Part shown: one piece after another, positions 1 through 8,300 of the stretch | Position numbering within the stretch: position 1 is the first letter of the stretch | How the letters are laid out: each line of letters begins with the position of its first letter | The notes under the pieces: model-generated | What the model was told of the DNA's origin: nothing | Databases searched by the model: none | Seen by the model: only the letters and a program-made list of their open reading frames with translations | Program-made: the position numbers and the translations under genes | Source: Glandiceps talaboti | Taxonomy: Eukaryota > Hemichordata > Enteropneusta > Spengelidae | NCBI RefSeq assembly: GCF_964340395.1 | Contig: NC_135563.1 | Coordinates: 1,405,001-1,417,500 of the forward strand | DNA length: 12,500 bases | Direction of reading: 5' to 3'

Positions 1-580
1 TAGGTTATGTACCTATGGGATAGATGATCAGGGATGTAATGATTTAGGTTGGGTAGCTATGTTATAGATGATCAGGGATGTAATGATTTAGGTTGTGTAC
101 CCATGGGATAGATGATCAGGGATGTAATGATTTAGGTTGGGTAGCTATGGAATAGATGATAAGGGATGTAATGATTTAGGTTGGGTAGCTATGTTATAGA
201 TGATCAGGGAAGTGGTGATTTTGGTTGTGTACCTATGGGATAGATGATCAGGGATGTAATGATTTAGGTTGGGTAGCTATGGAATAGATGATAAGGGATG
301 TAATGATTTAGGTTGGGTAGCTATGTTATAGATGATCAGGGATGTAATGATTTAGGTTGTGTACCTATGGGATAGTTGATCAGCGATGTAATGATTTAGG
401 TTGGGTAGCTATGGGATAGTTGATCAGGGATGTAATGATTTAGGTTGGGTAGCTATGAGATAGTTGATCAGCGATGTAATGATTTAGGTTGGGTAGCTAT
501 GGGATAGTTGATCAGGGTTTTAATGATTTAGGTTGGGTAGCTATGAGATAGTTGATCAGCGATGTAATGATTTAGGTTAT
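1..580. repeat. 44-bp tandem satellite array, 13 copies plus an 8-bp partial
   Basis: Units start at 1, 45, 89 and every 44 bp to 529, with a last fragment TAGGTTAT at 573-580. Each unit begins TAGGTT and ends GATGTAATGATT. The variable segment is GTGTACC(T/C)ATGGG or GGGTAGCTATG followed by TT, GA, GG or AG. Copies 3-4-5 and 6-7-8 repeat as a 132-bp trimer. Copies 10-11 and 12-13 repeat as an 88-bp dimer. The array runs off the left edge of the window, so its true length is unknown. The length is not a multiple of three and no coding use is suggested. Confidence 0.97.
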
Positions 581-775
581 GATAATAATGGTTATTTCTA
601 AGGGCAAAGATAAATATACATGTCTAAAGTTTTCAGAGTTTATGGATGTGTAAGAATTTAAGTTGGTGGAACTTTTGACCAAAAAAGTGAAACGAATAGC
701 CCTCTAAATTGAGTCTTGTAATTACCGGATAAACGTTCAAAGGTCAGCAGACAAGGTATTACATTTACATATTGG
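581..775. other. Unassigned AT-rich spacer
   Basis: This is low-copy-looking sequence between the 44-bp array and the first recognisable trace of the 30-bp satellite. I see no coding frame, RNA gene, terminal repeats or tandem structure in it. Confidence 0.5.
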
Positions 776-810
776 CTTTTAAACCTTATCAGCTGACCGT
801 TGAATAGGGA
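776..810. repeat. Left outlier monomer of the 30-bp satellite
   Basis: The stretch CAGCTGACCGTTGAATAG (790-807) matches the satellite core (TTAGCTGACCAGTGAATAG) and sits immediately left of the SINE. The satellite resumes immediately right of the SINE at 1172. This places the SINE inside the satellite, near its edge. Confidence 0.65.
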
Positions 811-1171
811 GTGGAGTCATGTTGGGTGAATGGTTAGCATGACCGGCTTGGAATCTACAGGTTGCAGATTCGAGTCCTGTCACTGCCTGCTGTTTGTTTC
901 TGAGTGGCTAAAGTCCTTGGGTAAGATTTGAACCACGACTGTGCTTCAGTCAACCCAGGTGTATAATTGTTGACCTGGTAGGATGTAGGTTGCATTGCGA
1001 AGGCTTTAATCCTATGCGATGGATTGTATGCTCCCCGGGGAGTTGAGGAAGACTAGCAGGCCGTTGTGCCGTTCTGATCCGAGCCAGGAGTAATAATTGT
1101 AAAGCGCTTTGAGCACGGCGTGGGAAAGCGCTATATAAGAACCCAACATTATTATTATCATTATCATTATA
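811..1171 (+). mobile_element. tRNA-derived SINE with A and B boxes and a trinucleotide tail
   Basis: The 5' part is tRNA-like. A box-like TGGGTGAATGG lies at 823-833 and a near-consensus B box GATTCGAGTCC at 867-877, the internal RNA polymerase III promoter pair. The body includes a stretch around GTCCTTGGGTAAG and CAACCCAGGTG (about 911-962), then AAAGCGCTTTGAG and GGGAAAGCGCTATATAAG (about 1100-1139). This body type is familiar from SINEs of marine invertebrates. The 3' end is an ATT/ATC trinucleotide tail (about 1148-1171). No clear target-site duplication is visible, so exact borders are inferred from the flanking satellite. It encodes no protein and would depend on a LINE for mobility. 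Confidence 0.85.
823..877 (+). promoter_or_regulatory. Internal RNA polymerase III promoter of the SINE (A and B boxes)
   Basis: The A box-like element at 823-833 and the B box at 867-877 have tRNA-like spacing. The B box is close to GGTTCGANTCC, with one difference (GA for GG at its start). The A box is more divergent, so whether this copy is still transcribed is uncertain. Confidence 0.7.
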
Positions 1172-1283
1172 AAGTGGTTAGCTGACGAGTGACTAGATAT
1201 AAGATGGTTAACTGACCATTAAATACGCATAAGGTGGTTAATTGACCAATGAATATATATAAGGTAGTTAACTGAGCAGTTCC
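1172..1283. repeat. 30-bp satellite, degenerate monomers right of the SINE
   Basis: About four monomers of the form TAAGGTGGTTAACTGACC followed by ANTGAATAGATA are recognisable, each with several substitutions. The segment ends at about 1283, where unrelated sequence starts. Confidence 0.85.
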
Positions 1284-1537
1284 TGACAACCGTATAACGT
1301 ACTACGTTATCCTCAAAATATATCGTCTAGTCAATGCGTTAATTGTGGATCAACCCCACGTCAGTAGTAATCCATCACAAATTGATGGGCTGTCATCATC
1401 GTTCTCATGTTTCCAGGATCTAGGACTGATATGATATGCAAATGTTAAACCAGGACTCCACCTCCTGTCTGTTTAAACTAAAATCACATAGGGTCGTGAC
1501 CATGTCATCATGTTTGTTTATGAATGCTCTAGAGAGG
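1284..1537. other. Non-satellite insert inside the 30-bp array
   Basis: About 254 bp shows no match to the 30-bp monomer although satellite lies on both sides. Near its left end is a perfect short palindrome: ATAACGTA at 1294-1301, C at 1302, TACGTTAT at 1303-1310. I see no terminal inverted repeats at the two ends, no poly(A) tail and no protein motif. It may be a degraded transposon fragment, or unique sequence captured before the array spread. Confidence 0.6.
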
Positions 1538-2001
1538 AGTAAAGTGATTAACTAGACAGCATAGTACGAAGATAATGTAGTATGGAATATGCTCCGTCAG
1601 AATTGATATAAGATGGTTAACTTACCAATGAATAGTTATAAAATGGTTAGCTGATGACCAGTAAATAGATATAAGGTGGCTAACTTTCCTATTGTGGTTA
1701 ACAGACCCGTAAATAGATTTAAGGTGGTTGCCTGAACAATTACTAGATATAAAGTGGTTAACTCTCCATTGACTAGATATAAGGTGGTTATCTGACGAAC
1801 GAATAAAATGAGGTGGTTAGATGACCGATGACTACATACAAGGTGGTTTGCTGAATAGTGAATAGATGTAATATGGTTAGCTAATCAGTATAAGGTGGTT
1901 GCCTGACCAATAACTAGATATAAAGTTGTTAACTCTCCATTGACTAGATATAGGGTGGTTTGCTGAATAGTGAATAGGTATAAAATGGTTAGCTAACAAG
2001 T

Positions 2002-2003
<2 letters not shown>
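1538..2003. repeat. 30-bp satellite, degenerate, with an internal duplication
   Basis: Divergent monomers continue to the first (TA)n tract. A longer duplication is visible: AAGGTGGTTGCCTGA at 1721 and again at 1892, and TTAACTCTCCATTGACTAG at about 1758 and 1929, both offset by 171 bp. The next shared marker, GGTGGTTTGCTGAATAGTG, is offset by only 111 bp (1842 and 1953). The second copy therefore lacks 60 bp, which is two monomers. Confidence 0.9.

Positions 2004-2082
<79 letters not shown>
2004..2082. repeat. (AT)n microsatellite
   Basis: An uninterrupted AT dinucleotide run of about 79 bp directly abuts the ACTCGGTGAG end of the first retroelement fragment. The exact length in an assembly is unreliable for such tracts. 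Confidence 0.98.
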
Positions 2083-2325
<243 letters not shown>

Positions 2326-2390
2326 ACTCGGTGAGTATCAATCTGCTAAGACAGTGCTCTATACCGCAGTGGCAGAGCGCAATAGTTTTG
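2326..2390 (-). mobile_element. Penelope-like element terminal fragment 2
   Basis: This is almost the same sequence as 2083-2149 (ACTCGGTGAG ... GCAGAGCGCAATAGTTTTG). It lacks the extra TA seen in fragment 1 (GCTAAGAC here, GCTATAAGAC there). It also begins at a short TA run. At 2390 it leaves the shared sequence. Confidence 0.7.
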
Positions 2391-2591
<201 letters not shown>

Positions 2592-2614
2592 TGGTAGTAC
2601 TGGAACTATTTCTT

Positions 2615-2659
2615 GGTTGTAACTCGGAGTTTCACGCATAGTGCGATCATCAGACAACT
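2615..2659 (-). ncRNA. Type I hammerhead self-cleaving ribozyme, minus strand
   Basis: Read on the minus strand from 2659, this has the same core as the plus-strand copy: CTGATGA (complement of 2647-2653), the CGCA/TGCG stem II, GAAA (complement of 2630-2633), the short stem III and ACAACC (complement of 2615-2620). Its stem I 5' strand is AGTTGT, so the outermost pair is A/C instead of G/C and five pairs remain. The upstream flank on this strand (ATCATCAG) differs from that of the plus copy. Confidence 0.82.
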
Positions 2660-2675
2660 CTGATGATTATAAAGT

Positions 2676-2720
2676 GGTTGTCTGATGATCGCACTATGCG
2701 TGAAACTCCGAGTTACAACC
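2676..2720 (+). ncRNA. Type I hammerhead self-cleaving ribozyme, plus strand
   Basis: All core parts are present in order. Stem I 5' strand GGTTGT (2676-2681) pairs perfectly with ACAACC (2715-2720). Core box CTGATGA lies at 2682-2688. Stem II is CGCA (2690-2693) with TGCG (2697-2700) closed by loop CTA, with a T/T apposition (2689/2701) next to the core. The GAAA box lies at 2702-2705. Stem III is very short: ACT (2705-2707), loop CCG, AGT (2711-2713). Position 17 is T2714, giving a GUU cleavage triplet, so cleavage is predicted after 2714. Stem I is the open stem, which makes this type I, and the tiny stem III fits the minimal hammerheads of Penelope-like elements and retrozymes. Such motifs often cleave best as dimers. 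GUU instead of the usual GUC or GUA, and the T/T apposition, may slow it. Confidence 0.85.
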
Positions 2721-2806
2721 AAGAAAGAGTTCCAGTACTACCAAAACTATTACGCTCTGCCACTGCGGTATAGAGCACTGTCTTAGCAGATTGATACTCA
2801 CCGAGT

Positions 2807-2818
2807 TATATATATATA
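2807..2818. repeat. Short (TA)n at the element end
   Basis: Six TA units follow ...ACCGAGT, the same element end that abuts much longer TA tracts at 2082 and a short one at 2325. Confidence 0.85.
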
Positions 2819-4260
2819 AGTGATTATCTGACCAGGTCTTTAACTCTCTTGATATAACGTGGTTAATGGACCATTGACTGTATATAAGGTTGCTACCTGG
2901 CCATTGAATAGATATAAGATGGTTATTAATCGGTGACTATATGTAAGGTGGTTAAATGACTTTTGACTAGATATAAGATTGTTAAATAACCTATGACTAG
3001 ATTTGACGTGGTTAATTAACCTGCGACTAGATTTAGGGTGGTTAACTGACCATTGACTAGATATAAGATGATTAAATGACCTTTGACTAGATATAAAATG
3101 GTTAATTAACGTGCGACTAGATTTAGGATGGTTAACTGACCATTGACTAGATATAAGGTGGTTCACTAACCTGTGACTGCATACAAGACGGTTAACTAAC
3201 CTGCGACTAAATTTAGGGTGGTTAACTGACCATTGACGACATTAAAGATTGTTAACTGATCATTGAATATATACAAGGTGGATAATTGACCATTGACTAG
3301 ATAGGATGTGGTTACATGACCACTAAATAGAAATAAGAGAGTTAACTGACCATTAAATAGGCATAAGGTAGTGTACTGACCAATGAATAGAAATAAAATG
3401 ATTAACTGACAATGAATAGATATAAGGTAGTTAACTGACCAATGAATTGATATAAGATGGTTAACAGACAATGAATAGATATAAGGTAGTTAACTGACCA
3501 ATGAATTGATATAAGATGGTTAACAGACCAATTGACTCTTAAAAGTTGGATACCTGACCAACGAAAATATATAGGATGGTTAAATGACCAATGAATAGTT
3601 AGAACATAGAAAATATATAGGATTATTAACTGACCAGTGAATAGATATAAGGTTATTAACTGAAAATTGACTAGATGTTGGGTAGTTAATTGATCATCAA
3701 AAAATATATCGATTGTGGTTAACTGACTATAGATAGATATAAAATGGTTAAATGTGATGGAGTGACAACATAAAAGGCGATTAAGCGACTGTTGAATAGA
3801 GGTACTATGTTGTTAACTGAGCAATGAATAGATAATAAGGGGATTAACTGACCATTGACAAGATATAAGGTGATTAACTGACGATTGACTAAATTTAAGG
3901 TTGTTAGCTTGCCAGTGACTATATATAAAGTGGTTTACCTCACCAGTGACTAGATATAATGATGTTATATCACCATTGACTAGATATAAAATGGTTAACT
4001 GAGCAATGTCTGGATTTACGATATTGGCTTGCCAGTAAGTGCATATAAAGTGATTAACAGACCGGTGAATACATATGATGTTTAGCAGACCAGTTAATAG
4101 ATATAAAGTGGTTAACTGACCAGTCACTAGATATATGATGTTTAACTAAGCAATGAAGAGATATAAAGTGCTTAACTGTCCAGCGACTAGATATATGATG
4201 GTTAACTGACCAATGACTAGATATAAGGTGGGTAAATCACCAGTGGTTAGATCTCAGATA
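2819..4260. repeat. 30-bp satellite, left degenerate domain
   Basis: About 48 divergent monomers of the pattern TAAGGTGGTTAACTGACC + A(T/G)TGACTAGATA fill this segment, with scattered indels. Local higher-order duplications are visible. TAATTAAC(C/G)TGCGACTAG recurs at about 3013 and 3103 (90 bp apart). A roughly 60-bp dimer (GGTAGTTAACTGACCAATG then ATTGATATAAGATGGTTAAC) repeats around 3425-3535. No gene is visible. Confidence 0.93.
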
Positions 4261-4891
4261 TAAGGTGGTTAACTGACCAGTAAATAAATATAAGGGGTTA
4301 ACTGACCAGTAAATAAATAAATATAAGGGGTTTAACATACCAGCGACTGAATATAAGATGGCTGACCGACCAGTGACAATATTTAAGGTGTGTAACTGAC
4401 GAGTGACAATATATAAGGTAGTTAACTGATCAGTGACTAGATATAAGATGGTTAACTAACCATTGGCTAGATATAAGGTGGTTAACTGACCAGTAAATAA
4501 ATATAAGGGGTTAACTGACCAGTAAATAAATATAAGGGGTTTAACGTACCAGTGACTGAATATAAGATGGCTGACCGACCAGTGACAATATTTAAGGTGT
4601 GTAACTGACGAGTGACAATATATAAGGTAGTTAACTGATCACTGACTAGATATAAGATGGTTAACTAACCATTGGCTAGATATAAGGTGGTTAACTGACC
4701 AGTAAATAAATATAAGGGGTTAACTGACCAGTAAATAAATATAAGGGGTTTAACGTACCAGTGACTGAATATAAGATGGCTGACCGACCAGTGACAATAT
4801 TTAAGGTGTGTAACTGACGAGTAACAATATATAAGGTAGTTAACTGATCAGTGACTAGATATAAGATGGTTAACTAACCATTGGCTAGATA
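4261..4891. repeat. 209-bp higher-order repeat, three copies of a seven-monomer unit
   Basis: Copies run 4261-4473, 4474-4682 and 4683-4891. The unit has seven successive monomers of 30, 29, 30, 30, 30, 30 and 30 bp, each with its own signature: TAAATAAATA twice, then GGTTTAACGTACC, GATGGCTGACCGACC, GGTGTGTAACTGACG, GGTAGTTAACTGATC and CTAACCATTGGCTAG. Copy 1 is 4 bp longer because AAAT is duplicated in the second monomer, and it reads CATACCAGCGACTG where copies 2 and 3 read CGTACCAGTGACTG. Copies 2 and 3 differ at very few positions. Confidence 0.95.
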
Positions 4892-5430
4892 TAAGGTGGT
4901 TATCTGACCATTGACTAGATATAAGGTTGTTACCTCATCAGTGACAAGATATAAGGTGATTAATTGACCATTGCATTTATCTGATGTGATTAAATCTGGG
5001 ATTATATATAAGAAAGTTAACTGACGATTTAAGTTATCTAACCTGGTTATCAAACCATTGACTTGATATAAGGTGGTTAATTGACCATTGAATATATCTG
5101 AACTGCTTAAGTGACCATTGACTAGATATTAGGTGGTTAATTGACCATTGCATTTACCTGATGTGATTAAATCAGTGAATAGATATAAGAATGTCAACTG
5201 ATTGAATTCATCTAAGGTGGTTAACAGACCATTGACTAGATATAAGGTAGTTAACACACCATTGACTATATACAAGGTAGTTAGCTGATCAGTGACTGGA
5301 TAAAACGTTGTTCCCTCACCATGGACTAGGTAGAATGTGGTTAGATGACCACGATAACTAAATAAAAATAAGGGAGTTAACTGACCATTGACAAGATATA
5401 AGTTTGTTAACTGAGAAATGAATAAATATA
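4892..5430. repeat. 30-bp satellite, degenerate domain left of the homogeneous core
   Basis: These are divergent monomers with variable endings (CATTGACTAGATATAAGG, CATTTATCTGATGTGATTAAATC). The stretch around ATTGACCATTGCATTTA and CTGATGTGATTAAAT occurs twice (about 4970 and 5142), so a longer unit was duplicated here too. Confidence 0.9.
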
Positions 5431-7228
5431 AGGTGATTAGCTGACCAGTGAACATATATAAGGTGGTCTGCTGACCAGTGAACATATATAAGGTGGTTAG
5501 CTGAACGGTGAATATATATAAGGTGGTTAGCTGACCAGTGAACATATATAAGGTGGTTAACTGACCAGTGAACATATATAAGGTGGTTAACTGACCAGTG
5601 AACATATATAAGGTGGTTAGCTGACCAGTGAACATATATAAGGTGGTTAGCTGACCAGTGAACATATATAAGGTGGTTAACTGACCAGTGAACATGTATA
5701 AGGTGGTTAGCTGACCTGTGAACATATATAAGGTGGTTAGCTGACCAGTGAACATATATAAGGTGATTAGCTGACCAGTGAACATGTATAAGGTGGTTAG
5801 CTGACCTGTGAACATATATAAGGTGGTTAGCTGACCAGTGAACATATATAAGGTGATTAGCTGACCAGTGAACATATATAAGGTGGTTAACTGACCAGTG
5901 AACATGTATAAGGTGGTTAGCTGACCTGTGAACATATATAAGGTGGTTAGCTGACCAGTGAACATATATAAGGTGGTTACCTGACCAGTGATATATATAA
6001 GGTGGTTAACTGACCAGTGAACATATATAAGGTGGTTAACTGACCAGTGAACATATATAAGGTGGTTAACTGACCAGTGAACATATATAAGGTGGTTAGC
6101 TGACCAATGAACATATATAAGGCAGTTAGCTGACCAGTGAACATATATAAGGTGGTTACCTGACCAGTGATATATATAAGGTGGTTAACTGACCAGTGAA
6201 CATATATAAGGTGGTTAGCTGACCAATGAACATATATAAGGTGGTTAGCTGACCAGTGAACATATATAAGGTGGTTAACTGACCAGTGAACATATATAAG
6301 GTGGTTAGCTGACCAGTGAACATATATAAGGTGGTTAACTGACCAGTGAACATATATAAGGTGGTTAGCTGACCAATGAACATATATAAGGTGGTTAGCT
6401 GACCAGTGAACATATATAAGGTGGTTAACTGACCAGTGAACATATATAAGGTGGTTAGCTGACCTGTGAACATATATAAGGCAGTTAGCTGACCAATGAA
6501 CATATATAAGGTGGTTAGCTGACCAGTGAACATATATAAGGTGGTTAACTGACCAGTGAACATATATAAGGTGGTTAACTGAACGGTGAATTGATTTAAG
6601 GTGGTTAACTGACCAGTGAATAGTTATAAGGCGATTAACTAACCGGTGAATGGATATAAGGAGGTTAAATAACCAATAACTAGATATAAGGTGGTTAACT
6701 GACCAGTGAACATATATAAGGTGGTTAGCTGACCAGTGAACATATATAAGGTGGTTAACTGACCAGTGAACATATATAAGGTGGTTAACTGACCAGTGAA
6801 CATATATAAGGTGGTTAGCTGAACGGTGAATAGATATAAGGTGGTTAGCTGACCAGTGAACATATATAAGGTGGTTAACTGACCAGTGAACATATATAAG
6901 GTGGTTAACTGACCAGTAAACATATATAAGGTGGTTAACTGACCAGTGAACATATATAAGGTGGTTAGCTGACCAGTGAACATATACAAGGTGGTTAACT
7001 GACCAGTGAACATATATAAGGTGGTTAGCTGACCAGTGAACATATATAAGGTGGTTAGCTGACCAGTGAACATATATAAGGTGGTTAACTGACCAGTGAA
7101 CATATATAAGGCAGTTAGCTGACCAGTGAACATATATAAGGTGGTTAACTGACCAGTAAACATATATAAGGTGGTTAACTGACCAGTAAACATATATAAG
7201 GCAGTTAGCTGACCAGTGAACATATATA
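5431..7228. repeat. 30-bp satellite, homogeneous core of about 60 monomers
   Basis: Monomers read AGGTGGTTA(A/G)CTGACC + AGTGAACATATATA with almost no indels. Recurrent variants define subtypes: TTAA or TTAG, CCAG, CCTG or CAAT, GGTGGTT, GGTGATT or GGCAGTT, and CATATA or CATGTA. Two monomers (5971 and 6150) are 29 bp, ending GTGATATATATA, and lie 179 bp apart. A distinct four-monomer block (6569-6688) recurs 660 bp later. The high identity against the decayed flanks indicates recent homogenisation. Every monomer contains TATATAAG, a TATA-box-like string, and TGACC. Confidence 0.97.
6569..6688. repeat. Four-monomer signature block, copy 1 of a 660-bp duplication
   Basis: Four atypical monomers interrupt the core: one with GAACGGTGAATTGATTT, one ending GTGAATAGTT, one with GCGATTAACTAACCGGTG, and one with GAGGTTAAATAACCAATAAC. 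The same series occurs at 7229-7348 in the same order, exactly 22 monomers away. Confidence 0.95.
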
Positions 7229-7509
7229 AGGTGGTTAACTGAACGGTGAATAGATATAAGGTGGTTAACTGACCAGTGAATAGTTATAAGGCGATTAACT
7301 GACCGGTGAATGGATATAAGGAGGTTAAATAACCAATAACTAGATATAAGGTGATTAACTGACCGGTGAATAGATATAAGGTGGTTAACTGATCAATGAA
7401 TAGATATAAGGTGTTTAACTGGAATCTGAAAAGATAAAAGATGGTTAGCTGACCAGTGAATGTATATAAGGTGGTTAACTGACTAAGTGAATAGACATAG
7501 TGTATGTAA
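7229..7509. repeat. 30-bp satellite: signature block copy 2 and right degenerate flank
   Basis: 7229-7348 repeats the block of 6569-6688 with few differences (ATAGATATAAGG for TTGATTTAAGG, CTGACCGGTG for CTAACCGGTG). Divergent monomers with CTAGATATA and ATAGATATA endings then lead into the 54-bp array. Confidence 0.92.
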
Positions 7510-8211
7510 CTCATAATTGGCTAGATATATGGTGATTTACTGATTATTACATATCTATCCTATATGATAATTGGCAAGATATATGGTGATTTACTGATTA
7601 TTACATACCTATCCTATATGATAATTGGCAAGATATATGGTGATTTACTGGTTATTACATATCTATCCTATATGATAATTGGCAAGATATATGGTGATTT
7701 ACTGATTATTACATATCTATCCTATATGATAATTGGCAAGATATATGGTGATTTACTGATTATTACATATCTATCCTATATGATAATTGGCAAGATATAT
7801 GGTGATTTACTGATTATTACATATCTATCCTATATGATAATTGGCAAGATATATGGTGATTTACTGATTATTACATATCTATCCTATATGATAATTGGCA
7901 AGATATATGGTGATTTACTGATTATTACATATCTATCCTATATGATAATTGGCAAGATATATGGTGATTTACTGATTATTACATATCTATCCTATATGAT
8001 AATTGGCAAGATATATGGTGATTTACTGATTATTACATATCTATCCTATATGATAATTGGCAAGATATATGGTGATTTACTGATTATTACATATCTATCC
8101 TATATGATAATTGGCAAGATATATGGTGATTTACTGATTATTACATATCTATCCTATATGATAATTGGCAAGATATATGGTGATTTACTGATTATTACAT
8201 ACCTATCCTAT
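7510..8211. repeat. 54-bp tandem array, 12 full copies plus one founder-like copy
   Basis: Full copies start at 7564 and every 54 bp to 8158; the preceding copy at about 7510-7563 is slightly divergent (CATAATTGGCTAG for GATAATTGGCAAG). Copies from 7672 to 8157 look identical by eye. Copy 7618 has CTGGTTATT, and the first and last copies share TACATACCTATCC. The unit aligns as a dimer of the neighbouring 30-bp satellite: ATGGTGATTTACTG + ATTATTACATATCTAT (30 bp) is one monomer, and CCTATATGATAATTGG + CAAGATAT (24 bp) is a second that has lost 6 bp. It leaves an open plus-strand frame only because 54 is divisible by three. Confidence 0.96.
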
Positions 8212-8300
8212 AATTATGATAATCCACAACAGTTTGAGAGGAATATAACGTTTAACTGACACGCCTATAGTTGTACTAAAAGGTGGTTAGAAGCCAGGCC
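8212..8300. repeat. Right-edge remnants of the 30-bp satellite
   Basis: AATATAACGTTTAACTGACA (about 8242-8261) and AAAAGGTGGTTAGAAGCC (about 8277-8294) are recognisable decayed monomers. They mark the right limit of the satellite domain. Confidence 0.6.

Noticed and set aside
823-895. A genuine tRNA gene
   Set aside because: The A and B boxes are present, but the sequence continues into a SINE body and tail and I see no credible acceptor stem or cloverleaf.
1436-1443. Octamer ATGCAAAT as a POU-factor site
   Set aside because: An isolated 8-mer in AT-rich DNA with no promoter context is expected by chance.
1182-1798. CTGACGA in satellite monomers (1182-1188, 1792-1798) as hammerhead cores
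   Set aside because: No GAAA box or pairing stems follow; these are variants of the CTGACCA part of the monomer.
5129-7514. Long minus-strand open frames across the satellite as protein-coding genes
   Set aside because: They are pure translations of the 30-bp monomer, start and stop at indels of the repeat, and show no domain, signal or codon bias beyond the repeat.
7564-8259. Plus-strand 231-codon frame as a repetitive membrane protein
   Set aside because: It is the 54-bp satellite read in frame (18 codons per unit). Both unit halves align to the non-coding 30-bp satellite, and the frame dies soon after the array ends.
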